Positions 36,523 to 44,853 of a stretch of DNA of 64,000 nt are shown in pieces (position 1 is the stretch's first letter; each line of letters starts with the position of its first letter). The notes under the pieces are model-generated. The model made no database searches. It saw only the letters and a program-made list of their open reading frames with translations, and had not been told where the DNA came from. The DNA is from Ardenticatenales bacterium. GTDB lineage: Bacteria; Chloroflexota; Anaerolineae; Promineifilales; Promineifilaceae. The stretch covers positions 558,001 through 622,000 of the forward strand of contig JACKBL010000004.1 in NCBI GenBank assembly GCA_020634515.1, in the 5' to 3' direction. Both the position numbers and the translations under genes were made by a program.

Positions 36523-36580
36523 CTCGTGGGCTGAGCTTGTCGAAGCCGATATGGCCTTCGACAGGCTCAGGCAACGGGCC
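36523..36580. repeat. Intergenic stem-loop repeat GAGCTTGTCGAAG…CTTCGACAGGCTC (copy 2)
   Basis: CTCGTGGGCTGAGCTTGTCG followed by CCTTCGACAGGCTCAGGCAA. This is the best-paired copy of the family (see 10154-10210) and lies between convergent genes, where it could terminate transcription or protect mRNA ends. Confidence 0.8.
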
Positions 36581-36673
36581 AGGTCGTTGCGATTGATGTT
36601 CGATTCGCGTTCATCTGCGTTCTGGCGCGTGAAACATGCAAGAGCTAACGCGGTCAATGTGCGATATGCCGAT

Positions 36674-36961
36674 TCAGTCTCTTTGACGCGCCAGGCGTAG
36701 TTTTTGTGGGGAGTGGCCGGGGACGCGCTCGATGAGGCCGCGGGCTTCCAGGTCGAGTTTGACGGTGGTGGTGTACCAACCGATGGAGCCATCAAAGGGG
36801 GCGGTGAGGTGGGCGGCGACGAATGCCGGCAAATCCCGAAACAACGTCTCTCTCTCCCGCAAACAAGCCAGAATCGCCTGCTTAATCTCCTCATACTTCA
36901 TGGCCTCAATACGGACGCCTTTTTTGCCATCCGGGTGCAGGGTCATAATGCGGTCACTCAT
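36674..36961 (-). CDS. DUF6958-like small protein
   Basis: From the ATG at 36961 (GAAGGAG upstream) it has 95 residues: MSDRIMTLHPDGKKGVRI, then 'EAMKYEEIKQAILACL', 'PFDGSIGWYTTTVKLDLEAR' and 'IERVPG'. This pattern matches small bacterial proteins of the DUF6958 type, which look like a winged-helix domain (the GSxxWYxxxVKLDLEARGxIER end resembles a recognition helix and wing). Function is unknown. Longer in-frame starts run into the palindromic repeat at 36983-37030 and are rejected. Confidence 0.75.
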   Translation of the reverse strand: MSDRIMTLHPDGKKGVRIEAMKYEEIKQAILACLRERETLFRDLPAFVAAHLTAPFDGSIGWYTTTVKLDLEARGLIERVPGHSPQKLRLARQRD

Positions 36962-36982
36962 AGCGTTTCTCCTTCGAAAATG

Positions 36983-37030
36983 TAGGGCGATTTTCCAAAT
37001 CGCCCGCCCGATTTTCCAAATCGGGCTACG
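36983..37030. repeat. Double hairpin of GGGCGATTT/AAATCGCCC type
   Basis: GGGCGATTTTCCAAATCGCC is followed directly by GCCCGATTTTCCAAATCGGG, two nested copies of one short palindrome. The design (GGGC-NATTT…AAATN-GCCC) resembles the GGCAATTC/GAATTGCC hairpin at 4976-4998, suggesting one mobile palindrome family with variable arms. Confidence 0.75.
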
Positions 37031-37332
37031 ATGGCGCACCATTTTCATTCATGGTGGTTGGCGACAGCCGGTGAAGTCTCCTTCGGGAACAGTGGTCAGT
37101 AGCCAAAAGCACCGTTTCGTCCTTCGTAATTCTCCCTTCGTCTGACAACCTGGAAACATTGTAATTCACCCGGAGGTGCGCCGCAAAATGGGGCGTGATT
37201 CACTGATAAAATGTATCTTGGTTCACAGTGCCGCAGTGCAATCTGTACTATCTTGTAGGCGATTAACCGTTCAACCTGGTCTTGATTTTGCGGGGATGAG
37301 CCGACATCGCTCACCCTTTTTCTGGAGTAGAG

Positions 37333-38061
37333 ATGGTCATTGCAATGCTTTTGGCGCACCTGGTCGGAGATTTTGTGCTACAGTGGAACAAGCTGGCGCT
37401 TTGGAAGAGCCGGGCCACGATGGGCGCGTTCGTGCATGGGCTGGTGGTGCTGGTGGTGACGGTCTCGCTTGCCCTGCCGTTTGATCCGGGTTGGTGGCCG
37501 TGGGCGGTTTTCATAGGGTTGACGCATATGGTGGTGGACACGGGGCAGCAGTGGTTGAAGGAGCGACAGTGGGGAGGACCCGTCCGGTTTACGCCGTTGA
37601 CGCGCTTTCTTATTGATCAGGCGATTCACCTGGGAATTATTGTCGTTGTGTTGAGCGCGACGGGGTATATTGATATGGGACAGCCGTGGGCGGGTTTGCC
37701 GGCATCTTTCCAAAACGAGTGGTGGTTATTGTTGATATTGGGGTATGTGTTTATCACCATGCCGGCATGGGTCATCATTGAACTCTGCGTCGCCGCCATC
37801 ATGAGCGACCCCACCCCCGACTTCGCCAACACCCAGCGCAAATACACCACCATCCTCGAACGCAGCCTGATCACCACCTTCGTCATCCTCGGCCAATTCC
37901 CCCTCGTCCCCCTCGTCGCCATGCCGCGCCTCCTCCTCGAAGGCCCCGCCCTGCGCCACGAACAACCCTCCCCCCGCTACATCGTTGAACTCCTCGCCAG
38001 CATCTGCATCGCCGTCGCCATCGGCCTGCTCCTCCGCCTCATCGTCATCCAACATATGTGA
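37333..38061 (+). CDS. DUF3307-like membrane protein
   Basis: The 242-residue protein opens MVIAMLLAHLVGDFVLQWNK, the diagnostic N-terminus of DUF3307 (LLaHLlgDFvlQ). It continues with helices around GAFVHGLVVLVVTVSLALPF, 'FIGLTHMVVDTGQQWLK' (conserved H…D), 'FLIDQAIHLGIIVVVL' and two C-terminal helices. About six to seven membrane segments are visible. The family has no assigned biochemical role. Upstream 'ttttctggagtagag' offers a weak ribosome site. Isolated gene. Confidence 0.82.
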   Translation: MVIAMLLAHLVGDFVLQWNKLALWKSRATMGAFVHGLVVLVVTVSLALPFDPGWWPWAVFIGLTHMVVDTGQQWLKERQWGGPVRFTPLTRFLIDQAIHLGIIVVVLSATGYIDMGQPWAGLPASFQNEWWLLLILGYVFITMPAWVIIELCVAAIMSDPTPDFANTQRKYTTILERSLITTFVILGQFPLVPLVAMPRLLLEGPALRHEQPSPRYIVELLASICIAVAIGLLLRLIVIQHM

Positions 38062-38456
38062 CGACATTGGGGACCGGCGCCCCCTTCATTCCATTGTATC
38101 TGGCAAAAACCGGCCTGATCCCTTATAGTAATAGTAGAGACGAAGCTAAATCGCCGCGAAAAGGTCGTCTAGCCAACTTTGGCAGACCTGGCTTTTTCCA
38201 ACCAGCGGCATGTCAGACATCCGGCGGATTCGCCGCATTCATCCACCGGCGCAAAGAGAAGTGAGCGCATCGCGCTTCGGGGAAGTCCCTTTCGCCGGCA
38301 GGCCATCATCACGGGTGTTCAGCATAGCATTATCCCGCGCCGCGCACGGACCAAACCCGCGCGGCTGCCGTGGCGTTCGCTTCTCTACATAGATGAAGAC
38401 AATCACGGACTGCGCGGATTTTCGTTTCATCCGCGCCCTACCTTTGAAGGAGTTAC
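38062..38456. other. Leader and promoter region of rpsA
   Basis: 395 nt without a credible gene. A short hairpin GCGCGGAT/ATCCGCGC (38412-38419 with 38429-38436) lies 20 nt before the rpsA ATG. S1 genes are often autoregulated through their leader, so this stem is a candidate, but it also resembles the scattered 'CGCGGAT' intergenic motif seen elsewhere in the window (12783, 52347). Confidence 0.4.
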
Positions 38457-39635
38457 ATGAATACACCAGTGACAACAACCAACCACACCCCCCCTTCCCC
38501 GCGGGACACCCCCATCACGTTTGCCGAACTCTTGCAACAATATCCCAGCCGCCGCCTCCAATACGGCCAGACCATCACCGGAGAAGTACTGCGTATTGAC
38601 GCCGACGCGGTTTACCTGGACGTGGGGGCCAAGCGGGATGCCATCGTCCCCCATTCGGAAATCAAGGAACTGCCCGAAACGCTGCTCAACAACCTCACGG
38701 AAGGCACGGAATTGCCCGTAACGGTAACGCACGTCCCACGCGGTGACGAAGCCCTGCTCGTCTCCATCGAAAAAGGGCTGCGGCAGCAAGATTGGGACGC
38801 CATCGAAGAGATCGCCGCCGTGGACCAAACGGTGGAACTGACCATCACGGGTTACAACAAAGGGGGCCTGGTCGTCGAATTTAATCGCCTGCGCGGATTC
38901 GTGCCCAATTCACACGTCCCCGATCTGCGCCGCATCCAGGATCAGGGAGAGCGGCTCGCGCGCAAGTCAGAAAAAGTTGGCGAAACACTGAACGTGAAAG
39001 TGTTGGAGATAGATCGCCAACGAGAGCGATTGGTACTATCGGCTACGGCAGCACAAAAAGACCTGCGCATGGAGCAGTTGGCGTCTCTGGAAGCGGGGCA
39101 AATGATCACGGGCAAAGTGGTCAATCTGAAGAAATATGGCGCGTTCCTCGACCTGGGCCACGTGACGGGTCTACTGCACATTTCCAAGATAAGCTGGGAC
39201 CATGTAAGCCATCCACGCGATGTGTTGGAACTGGGTCAGGCGCTAAAGGTGCAAGTGGAAGACGTGGATATGAAACAGGGGCGCGTCAGCCTGAATCGGC
39301 AGGCGCTGCTGCCACGTCCGTGGGAAGCGTTTACGCAGCATCATGCGGAAGGGGATCTGGTTGAAGGGCAGGTGACGAGTGTGGTGGACTTTGGCGCGTT
39401 TGTGCGGGTAGATGCCGGCATTGAAGGACTGGTCCACATCAGCGAAATGGGCGACTTCAGCCGGGGCGGGCACGAAACCTCCCTGCAACCCGGCGACATC
39501 GTCCTCGCCCGCATCATCAGCATCGACACCCCCCGCGAGCGCATCGGCCTCAGCCTCAGCCGCGTCTCCCAACAGGAACAACTAGACTGGATGATGGCGC
39601 GACAAACCCAGCCCGCCAAAGACATCGAAGCGTAA
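38457..39635 (+). CDS. rpsA: 30S ribosomal protein S1 (four-S1-domain form)
   Basis: 392 residues with four S1 OB-fold domains in series: 'GQTITGEVLRIDADAVYLDV', then 'VELTITGYNKGGLVVEFNRL' with GFVPNSHV, then 'GQMITGKVVNLKKYGAFLDL' with GLLHISKISW, then 'GDLVEGQVTSVVDFGAFVRV' with GLVHISEMGDF. S1 unwinds and delivers mRNA to the ribosome. Chloroflexota and Gram-positive S1 proteins are commonly shorter than the six-domain E. coli form, so the length is normal. GAAGGAG lies 6 nt before the ATG. Confidence 0.93.
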   Translation: MNTPVTTTNHTPPSPRDTPITFAELLQQYPSRRLQYGQTITGEVLRIDADAVYLDVGAKRDAIVPHSEIKELPETLLNNLTEGTELPVTVTHVPRGDEALLVSIEKGLRQQDWDAIEEIAAVDQTVELTITGYNKGGLVVEFNRLRGFVPNSHVPDLRRIQDQGERLARKSEKVGETLNVKVLEIDRQRERLVLSATAAQKDLRMEQLASLEAGQMITGKVVNLKKYGAFLDLGHVTGLLHISKISWDHVSHPRDVLELGQALKVQVEDVDMKQGRVSLNRQALLPRPWEAFTQHHAEGDLVEGQVTSVVDFGAFVRVDAGIEGLVHISEMGDFSRGGHETSLQPGDIVLARIISIDTPRERIGLSLSRVSQQEQLDWMMARQTQPAKDIEA

Positions 39636-39649
39636 AAGTAACAACTTGG

Positions 39650-39730
39650 CCCGTTGCCTGAGCCTGTCGCAGGCAAATTGAACTTCGATATAGGCTGGGT
39701 GACGATAAGCTCAACCCACGAGCGGGTTAG
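39650..39730. repeat. Intergenic stem-loop repeat, reverse orientation (copy 3)
   Basis: CCCGTTGCCTGAGCCTGTCG at one end and AAGCTCAACCCACGAG at the other are the reverse complement of the GAGCTTGTCGAAG family, with a longer and less regular middle. It lies between the convergent rpsA and rpe genes. Confidence 0.7.
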
Positions 39731-39796
39731 CCCTTTCGCGCACAAGAAGATTGGCTGTCGGAGATGGCGTGGATTGCACACGAATCCGCGCCGTCT

Positions 39797-40483
39797 TTAA
39801 CCGCCCTGCTCCACCCCCGCCAGCGCCTCCCGAAAAGCCGCCACATTCGCCGCCACCCCACGCGAGCCGCCAAAGATCGCGCTGCCCGCCACCAGCACAT
39901 CCGCGCCCTGGCGAACCACCTCGGCGGCGTTGCCCGGCTTAATCCCCCCATCCACCTCCAGCCAGGCCCGGGAGTGAATCGCGTCAAGCATTTGGCGGGC
40001 GCGGCGGATTTTCGCGCCGCTGCCGGGAATATACGCCTGTCCGCCAAAACCGGGATTGACGGACATGATCAAAAGCAGGTCCACATCGGGCAAAATCTCC
40101 TCCAGCGTCACCAGCGGCGTGGCCGGGTTCAGCGTGACGCCGGCGCGGCAGCCGTGGTCCTTGATGTGCTGAATCGTACGATGCAGATGGGGGCACGCCT
40201 CCACGTGAACCGTGAGGATGTCCGCGCCCGCCTGCGCGAAGGCGGGAATGTACGCATCCGGGTCACTAATCATCAAATGCACGTCCAGGATGCAGCCCGT
40301 TTCATCCGCCAGCGGGCGCAGCGCGCGCACAATCAGCGGTCCGATGGAGATGTTGGGCACGAAATGGCCGTCCATCACGTCCACGTGCAACCAATCAATC
40401 CCCACCGCCGTCGCCTCGCGGCAGTGGTCCGCCAGCCGCGCGAAGTCGGCGGAAAGAATAGAGGGAGCCAATCGAATGGTCAT
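39797..40483 (-). CDS. rpe: Ribulose-phosphate 3-epimerase
   Basis: The 228-residue TIM barrel starts MTIRLAPSILSADFARL and has all active-site stretches: HVDVMDGHFVPN (His/Asp, metal), LDVHLMI, HVEAC, 'LIMSVNPGFGGQAYI' and LEVDGGIKPGN, then VAGSAIF. It interconverts ribulose-5-phosphate and xylulose-5-phosphate. It lies 54 nt downstream of tkt on the same strand, a logical pentose-phosphate pair. I use the ATG at 40483, since the five extra codons upstream are not conserved. Confidence 0.96.
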   Translation of the reverse strand: MTIRLAPSILSADFARLADHCREATAVGIDWLHVDVMDGHFVPNISIGPLIVRALRPLADETGCILDVHLMISDPDAYIPAFAQAGADILTVHVEACPHLHRTIQHIKDHGCRAGVTLNPATPLVTLEEILPDVDLLLIMSVNPGFGGQAYIPGSGAKIRRARQMLDAIHSRAWLEVDGGIKPGNAAEVVRQGADVLVAGSAIFGGSRGVAANVAAFREALAGVEQGG

Positions 40484-40504
40484 ATAAACATTCAACAAAC
40501 GAGT

Positions 40505-40538
40505 ACCTTCCCGGAAGCTGGGAAGCTTCCGGGAAGGT
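40505..40538. promoter_or_regulatory. 14-bp perfect hairpin between tkt and rpe
   Basis: Arms ACCTTCCCGGAAGC and GCTTCCGGGAAGGT enclose TGGGAA. In the direction of transcription (minus strand) no T-run follows. It is therefore more likely an mRNA-processing or stabilising stem, or a partial terminator that lowers rpe expression, than a full terminator. It touches the tkt stop codon. Confidence 0.7.
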
Positions 40539-42529
40539 TAGTTTTCTAATTGTTGCTTCGCCGCCCGCGCGACCGCCTCTGGCGTGAGACCGAACTGCTC
40601 GTAGAGGGTCTGGTAGGGCGCGGACGCGCCAAAGTGGTCCAGGCCAATGGCCACGCCGTGCGCGCCTACGTATTTCGCCCAGCCGAAGGTGGCTCCGGCT
40701 TCCACGGCCACCCGCGCCGTGATGGTCGCGGGCAGCACCTGCTCCTGGTAGGCGGCGGGCTGCCGCGCAAACAGTTCCCAGGAGGGCATGGAGACGACGC
40801 GCGCGGGAATGCCGGCATCCGCCAACTGCTGCTGCGCGGTCAAAGCAATATGCACCTCCGAGCCTGTGCCAATGAGGATCACGCGCGCATCGGCGGCGTC
40901 GCTGAGGATGTACGCGCCACGCGCCGCGCCATCCGGCCCCAGCACGGGGTCGGGCGCGAGAGTGGGCACGCCCTGGCGCGTGAGGACGAGAGCCGTGGGG
41001 CCGGTTTTGTTTTCCAGGGCCACTCGCCAGCCAACAATCGCCTCTTGCGCGTCGGCGGGGCGGAAGGTGATCAGGTTGGGCAGCCCGCGCAAGCTCATCA
41101 GATGTTCGATGGGTTGGTGCGTGGGGCCGTCTTCGCCCAGGCCGATGCTGTCGTGGGTGAAGACGTAGATGACGGGCAGGCGCATCATGGCTGCCAGGCG
41201 AATGGTGGGGCGCATGTAGTCGGTGAAGACGAAGAAGGTGCCGCCGTAGGGACGGAGGCCGCCGTGCAGGGCCATGCCGTTGAGGATGCCGCCCATGCCG
41301 TGTTCGCGGATGCCAAAGTGGATGTATCGCCCGGAGAAGTCGTCGCGGGTGAGGTGGGCGACGCCGCCGGGGAGGGTTTTGTTGGAGCCGGTGAGGTCGG
41401 CGGAACCGCCGATGAGGGTGGGGATGTGGGGGAAGATGGCGTCAAGGACTTTGCCGGCACTGGCGCGGGTCGCCATTTTCTGCGCGGGGGTGAAGGTGGG
41501 GAGGTGGGTTTGCCAGGATGCCGGCATTTCCCCGGCCCACGCCGCCTCCAATTCCGCTGCCAGGTCCGGGTAAATGCCGGCATAATCCCGGAACAACTGC
41601 CGCCATGCCCGCTCCGCCTCCCCATCCAGATTCTCCCGCATGTAGGCGTACACCTCGTCGGGAACCAGGAACTTCGCCTCCACCGGCCAGCCCAACGCCG
41701 CTTTCGTCAGGCGGATTTCTTCCTCCCCCAACGCCTCGCCATGCGCCGCGCTACTGTCCTGCTTGTGCGGGCTGCCAAAGCCAATGTGCGTGCGGCAGGC
41801 AATCAGGCTGGGGCGCGCCGTCTCCGCGCGCGCGGCGGTGATGGCCGCGGCAATCGCCTCCGCGTCGTGCCCATCCACGCGCAGCGTGTGCCAGCCATAA
41901 GCGGCAAAGCGGGCGGGCACATCCTCGCTCCAGGCCAGCGACGTATGTCCATCAATGGTGATGCCATTATCGTCGTAGAGGAAGATGAGCTTGCCCAACC
42001 CCAGATGCGCCGCCAGCGCGCCCACTTCATGCGAAATCCCCTCCATCAAATCCCCATCCCCACAAAAAACGTAGGTGTAATGGTCCACGACGCTGAAGCC
42101 GGGGCGATTGTACCGCCGCGCCAGCCATCGTTCCGCCAGGGCCATGCCCACGGCATTGCCGATCCCCTGCCCCAGCGGGCCGGTCGTCGTCTCCACGCCT
42201 GGCGTGTGCGCGTGTTCTGGATGCCCCGGCGTAAGGCTGCCCCACTGCCGCAGATTCTGGAGTTGCGCCAGCGTCACCGCCTCATAGCCGGTCAGGTGCA
42301 GCAGACTGTAAAGCAGCGCCGAGCCATGCCCATTGGACAGCACGAAACGGTCACGGTCCGGCCAATCGGGATGCACCGGATCGTGCCGCAAAAAGTGTCG
42401 CCACAGGACCACGGCTATGTCGGCCATGCCCATGGGCATCCCCGGATGGCCGTTCCCCGCTTTTTGCACGGCGTCCATAGCCAGGGTGCGGATGGTGTTG
42501 GCGGCTAGTTGGTGGCGGGCATCTGTCAT
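40538..42529 (-). CDS. tkt: Transketolase
   Basis: 663 residues, the standard length. The thiamine-diphosphate domain has 'QKAGNGHPGMPMGMADIA', 'GHPEHAHTPGVETTTGPLGQ' and the GDGDLMEGISHEVG motif with FLYDDNGI. The pyrimidine domain follows with 'PTLIGGSADLTGSNKT', HFGIREHGMGGILNG and 'FVFTDYMRPTIRLAAMM'. 'HDSIGLGEDGPTHQPIEHL' completes the substrate site. The enzyme transfers C2 units between sugar phosphates in the pentose-phosphate and Calvin-type cycles. Start ATG 42529 follows GGGAG. Gene order SDR, tkt, rpe on the minus strand. Confidence 0.97.
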   Translation of the reverse strand: MTDARHQLAANTIRTLAMDAVQKAGNGHPGMPMGMADIAVVLWRHFLRHDPVHPDWPDRDRFVLSNGHGSALLYSLLHLTGYEAVTLAQLQNLRQWGSLTPGHPEHAHTPGVETTTGPLGQGIGNAVGMALAERWLARRYNRPGFSVVDHYTYVFCGDGDLMEGISHEVGALAAHLGLGKLIFLYDDNGITIDGHTSLAWSEDVPARFAAYGWHTLRVDGHDAEAIAAAITAARAETARPSLIACRTHIGFGSPHKQDSSAAHGEALGEEEIRLTKAALGWPVEAKFLVPDEVYAYMRENLDGEAERAWRQLFRDYAGIYPDLAAELEAAWAGEMPASWQTHLPTFTPAQKMATRASAGKVLDAIFPHIPTLIGGSADLTGSNKTLPGGVAHLTRDDFSGRYIHFGIREHGMGGILNGMALHGGLRPYGGTFFVFTDYMRPTIRLAAMMRLPVIYVFTHDSIGLGEDGPTHQPIEHLMSLRGLPNLITFRPADAQEAIVGWRVALENKTGPTALVLTRQGVPTLAPDPVLGPDGAARGAYILSDAADARVILIGTGSEVHIALTAQQQLADAGIPARVVSMPSWELFARQPAAYQEQVLPATITARVAVEAGATFGWAKYVGAHGVAIGLDHFGASAPYQTLYEQFGLTPEAVARAAKQQLEN

Positions 42530-42701
42530 AACGTTCTCCCAAGCAAAACAATGAATTGATGCATGGGTGAATGGGTGAATCGTTAATGAGAGAATTCGGA
42601 GACCCGGTTAATCATTCAACAATTCAACCGTTCAACCATTAATTATCGGCAGGCTTTTGGCCTGAAATCGAGCTTCCGCGCCGTTTAGGGGGCGCGCTCC
42701 G

Positions 42702-43472
42702 CTACTTGGGAGCCATGCGCAGGGCACCGTCGAGGCGGATGACTTCGCCGTTGAGCATGGGGTTTTCGATGATGTGCTGCGCCAGAGCGGCGTATTCGTC
42801 GGGCTGCCCCAGGCGGGAGGGGAAGGGAACTTGCTGCCCCAGGGAGAGGCGGGCGGGTTCGGGCAGGCCGGCGAGCATGGCGGTGTCGAAAATGCCGGGG
42901 GCGATGGTCATAACGCGGATACCGTAGCGGGCGAATTCGCGCGCCAGGGGGAGGGTGAGGCTGACAATGCCGCCTTTGGAGGCGGCGTAGGCGGTTTGCC
43001 CGATCTGGCCGTCAAAGGCGGCGACGGAGGCGGTGTTGATGATCACGCCGCGCTCGCCGCTGTCGTCGGGGTCTTGTTGGCTGATGCGTTCAACGGCAAG
43101 GCGGATGACGTTGAAGGTGCCGCCGAGGTTGATGGCGATGACTTTGTTGAAGTCGGCGAGGGTATGGGTTCCGCGTTTACTGCTGAGGACGGTGGCGGCG
43201 ATGGCAATGCCGGCACAATTCACCACCCCATGCAGCCCGCCAAACCTCTCCACGGCCAAATCCACCGCCGCCCGCACGCTGTTCTCCTCTGTCACATTCG
43301 TGTGCGCAAAACAAGCCGCCTCCCCCAACGCCGCCGCCAGGGCAGTCCCATCCGCCTCATTCAAATCCGCAATGACAACGCGACCACCCGCCGCCACCAG
43401 GCGACGGACACAGGCCGCGCCCAGTCCAGAGCTACCGCCAGTAACGAGGAAAGTGTGGTTAGCAATTTGCAT
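42702..43472 (-). CDS. SDR family dehydrogenase, 3-hydroxyacyl-CoA dehydrogenase type II-like
   Basis: 256 residues of classical SDR fold: TGGSSGLGAACVRRL (TGxxxGxG cofactor loop), DLNEADG (Asp selecting NAD), NCAGIAIA (NNAG variant), and the catalytic Ser in 'NTASVAAFDGQIGQTAYAAS', with YxxxK as YAASK. 'IRVMTIAPGIFDTAMLAGLP' and 'NPMLNGEVIRLDGALRM' closely follow HSD17B10/2-methyl-3-hydroxybutyryl-CoA dehydrogenases, which oxidise 3-hydroxyacyl-CoA with NAD. Two ATGs are adjacent. The AGGAGG spacing (4 nt) favours the one at 43472 over 43475. A link to phasin/PHA metabolism nearby is speculative. Confidence 0.9.
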   Translation of the reverse strand: MQIANHTFLVTGGSSGLGAACVRRLVAAGGRVVIADLNEADGTALAAALGEAACFAHTNVTEENSVRAAVDLAVERFGGLHGVVNCAGIAIAATVLSSKRGTHTLADFNKVIAINLGGTFNVIRLAVERISQQDPDDSGERGVIINTASVAAFDGQIGQTAYAASKGGIVSLTLPLAREFARYGIRVMTIAPGIFDTAMLAGLPEPARLSLGQQVPFPSRLGQPDEYAALAQHIIENPMLNGEVIRLDGALRMAPK

Positions 43473-43615
43473 CATGCCTCCTCTGAAAATACCTATGTCG
43501 GACGAGTGCCCAACTCGTCCACGCTTCCAAAAATCGACGCTGATGAACGCGGAAAAACGCGGGTAAACCGTGAGAACACCAAAAAACTCGGTTTTGGACC
43601 GTAATGGCTAACCCT

Positions 43616-43669
43616 CTCGTAGGCTGAGCTTGTCGAAGCTCATATTGCCTTCGGCAGGCTCAGGCAACA
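43616..43669. repeat. Intergenic stem-loop repeat GAGCTTGTCGAAG…CTTCGGCAGGCTC (copy 4)
   Basis: CTCGTAGGCTGAGCTTGTCG then GCCTTCGGCAGGCTCAGGCA. This copy is followed by 'AAACCAAAGGCTCGGCAACGG', an incipient second unit like the tandem expansion at 10195-10292. Confidence 0.8.
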
Positions 43670-43997
43670 AACCAAAGGCTCGGCAACGGGTACGGATGCG
43701 CCCTTAGTAACCGTCCGAAAATAACCTCACACTTTTTACGGACGATTACTGACAAGGTGTCCGCACATTTCCGCTAACTTAATTGCGGACAGCCACTTAG
43801 CCGTTACGAACCTGGATAGCGGGCAAAAGCACATCGTTCGTTTGCCGTTGACTGTCGCCCATCTCAAAAACGCCACCAGTTACAAAGGGCAAAGGACGAG
43901 TTACGAACACGTTCCTCGTCCCTCGTCATTGCCTGGTGATTATAACAATGTACTATTGTTTCACAAACCAGGGAACAGTGGCTTCCCCATAAAAAAA

Positions 43998-44025
43998 ATG
44001 GACGGCTGGTAGCCCAGCCGTCCAT
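43998..44025 (-). terminator. Intrinsic terminator of the phasin gene
   Basis: The 12-bp arms ATGGACGGCTGG/CCAGCCGTCCAT enclose TAGC and are preceded on the plus strand by A8. On the minus strand it is therefore a perfect GC-rich hairpin followed by a T-run, 149 nt after the phasin stop codon. Confidence 0.9.
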
Positions 44026-44173
44026 CTTTGATGGGAGAGATCCCACACGGGAGCTTGTAGCCCGGAATGAAGCCCCCAGAGGTAGTGGCAATCAGAGGCT
44101 GACCGTCTTACCAATCCGCTCATAGTCAGCGGCAGGTCGGGCCAGCTTGAGAACGCCCATGGCAGTAATACAC

Positions 44174-44572
44174 TCAGGCGACGACTTCTTCTTCCTGCGC
44201 CTTGCGTAGACGGTCCACCTTGCGACTGAGCGACGTAACTTTCTTGCTCAAGTCTTCAATGTCGCTGGCGGAAGGAATGTTAAAGCGGGCCAGAATGTCT
44301 TCGGAGTAGTTGCCCACACGCCCTTCAGCCTTGTGGACAGTTTTCTTCATCTGATCGCGCTGCTGCTTCATGGCCTTGTTGACGCCCTTCTCCACGTCAG
44401 TGCCGCGTTCTACCAGTTTGTTGGTAAACTCTTCACCGCGTTCAAACAGGTCGCCCAATTCTTCCTGGGCCAAGGAAACAAGCCCAATTCCGGCCAGAAC
44501 AGCTTTGCGGGCAGTATTGTAAACAGTCTCGTATGCGTTTCTCACGCGCTCTTGTTCGATTGGGGTTTCCAT
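44174..44572 (-). CDS. Phasin family (polyhydroxyalkanoate granule-associated) protein
   Basis: The 132-residue, highly charged and almost entirely helical protein contains 'ARKAVLAGIGLVSLAQEELG', 'LFERGEEFTNKLVERGTDVE', then heptad-patterned 'LSKKVTSLSRKVDRLRK', as in PhaF/PhaI-type phasins (PF05597). Such proteins coat storage granules or act as membrane-associated coiled coils. No phaC or phaB is in the window, so PHA synthesis is not demonstrated. Strong SD (GAGGAAATA-ATG). The promoter region carries a long inverted repeat (44674-44714), and a classic terminator follows the gene. Confidence 0.82.
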   Translation of the reverse strand: METPIEQERVRNAYETVYNTARKAVLAGIGLVSLAQEELGDLFERGEEFTNKLVERGTDVEKGVNKAMKQQRDQMKKTVHKAEGRVGNYSEDILARFNIPSASDIEDLSKKVTSLSRKVDRLRKAQEEEVVA

Positions 44573-44673
44573 TATTTCCTCTCTCTCTTGCTACCGCTCA
44601 ATGATGGCACAGTCATGTGATGTGTCAAGGCGATGCGCTGGATAGATACTTCTGGCGCATCGCATCAAAATCG

Positions 44674-44714
44674 TGACGCGATGCGTTATACCAGTAATAT
44701 AACGCATTGCGTCA
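44674..44714. promoter_or_regulatory. Long inverted repeat upstream of phasin: candidate operator
   Basis: TGACGCGATGCGTTATA and TATAACGCATTGCGTCA form 17-bp arms with one mismatch around CCAGTAA. Additional GCGATGCGC (44630-44638) and GCGCATCGCATC (44655-44666) half-sites with the same GATGCG/CGCATC core lie between it and the phasin start. The iteration of one core over 85 nt suggests binding sites for a dimeric regulator. The A/T-rich TATAAC segments could coincide with a -10 box. Confidence 0.65.
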
Positions 44715-44853
44715 TTGATGTCAACCCCTGTTTCATTATTGGGTGCGCGGGGTTTTTGTGGACACCGTCATTTTTGTGGGGCGAATACTGTTCCGCGCGA
44801 TACATGGCTCCCCCTTCTAGCAAGAGGCCCGGCGCTCCGCCCCCCATTCAATT

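Larger units (their letters stand above)
43473..44173. other. Repeat-bearing intergenic region upstream of the SDR gene
   Basis: 700 nt without a credible gene. It holds a fragment of the 'CGCGGA' intergenic motif near 43545, the GAGCTTGTCGAAG stem-loop repeat (43616-43669) and the terminator of the phasin gene (43998-44025). Short frames here lack codon bias. Confidence 0.5.
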
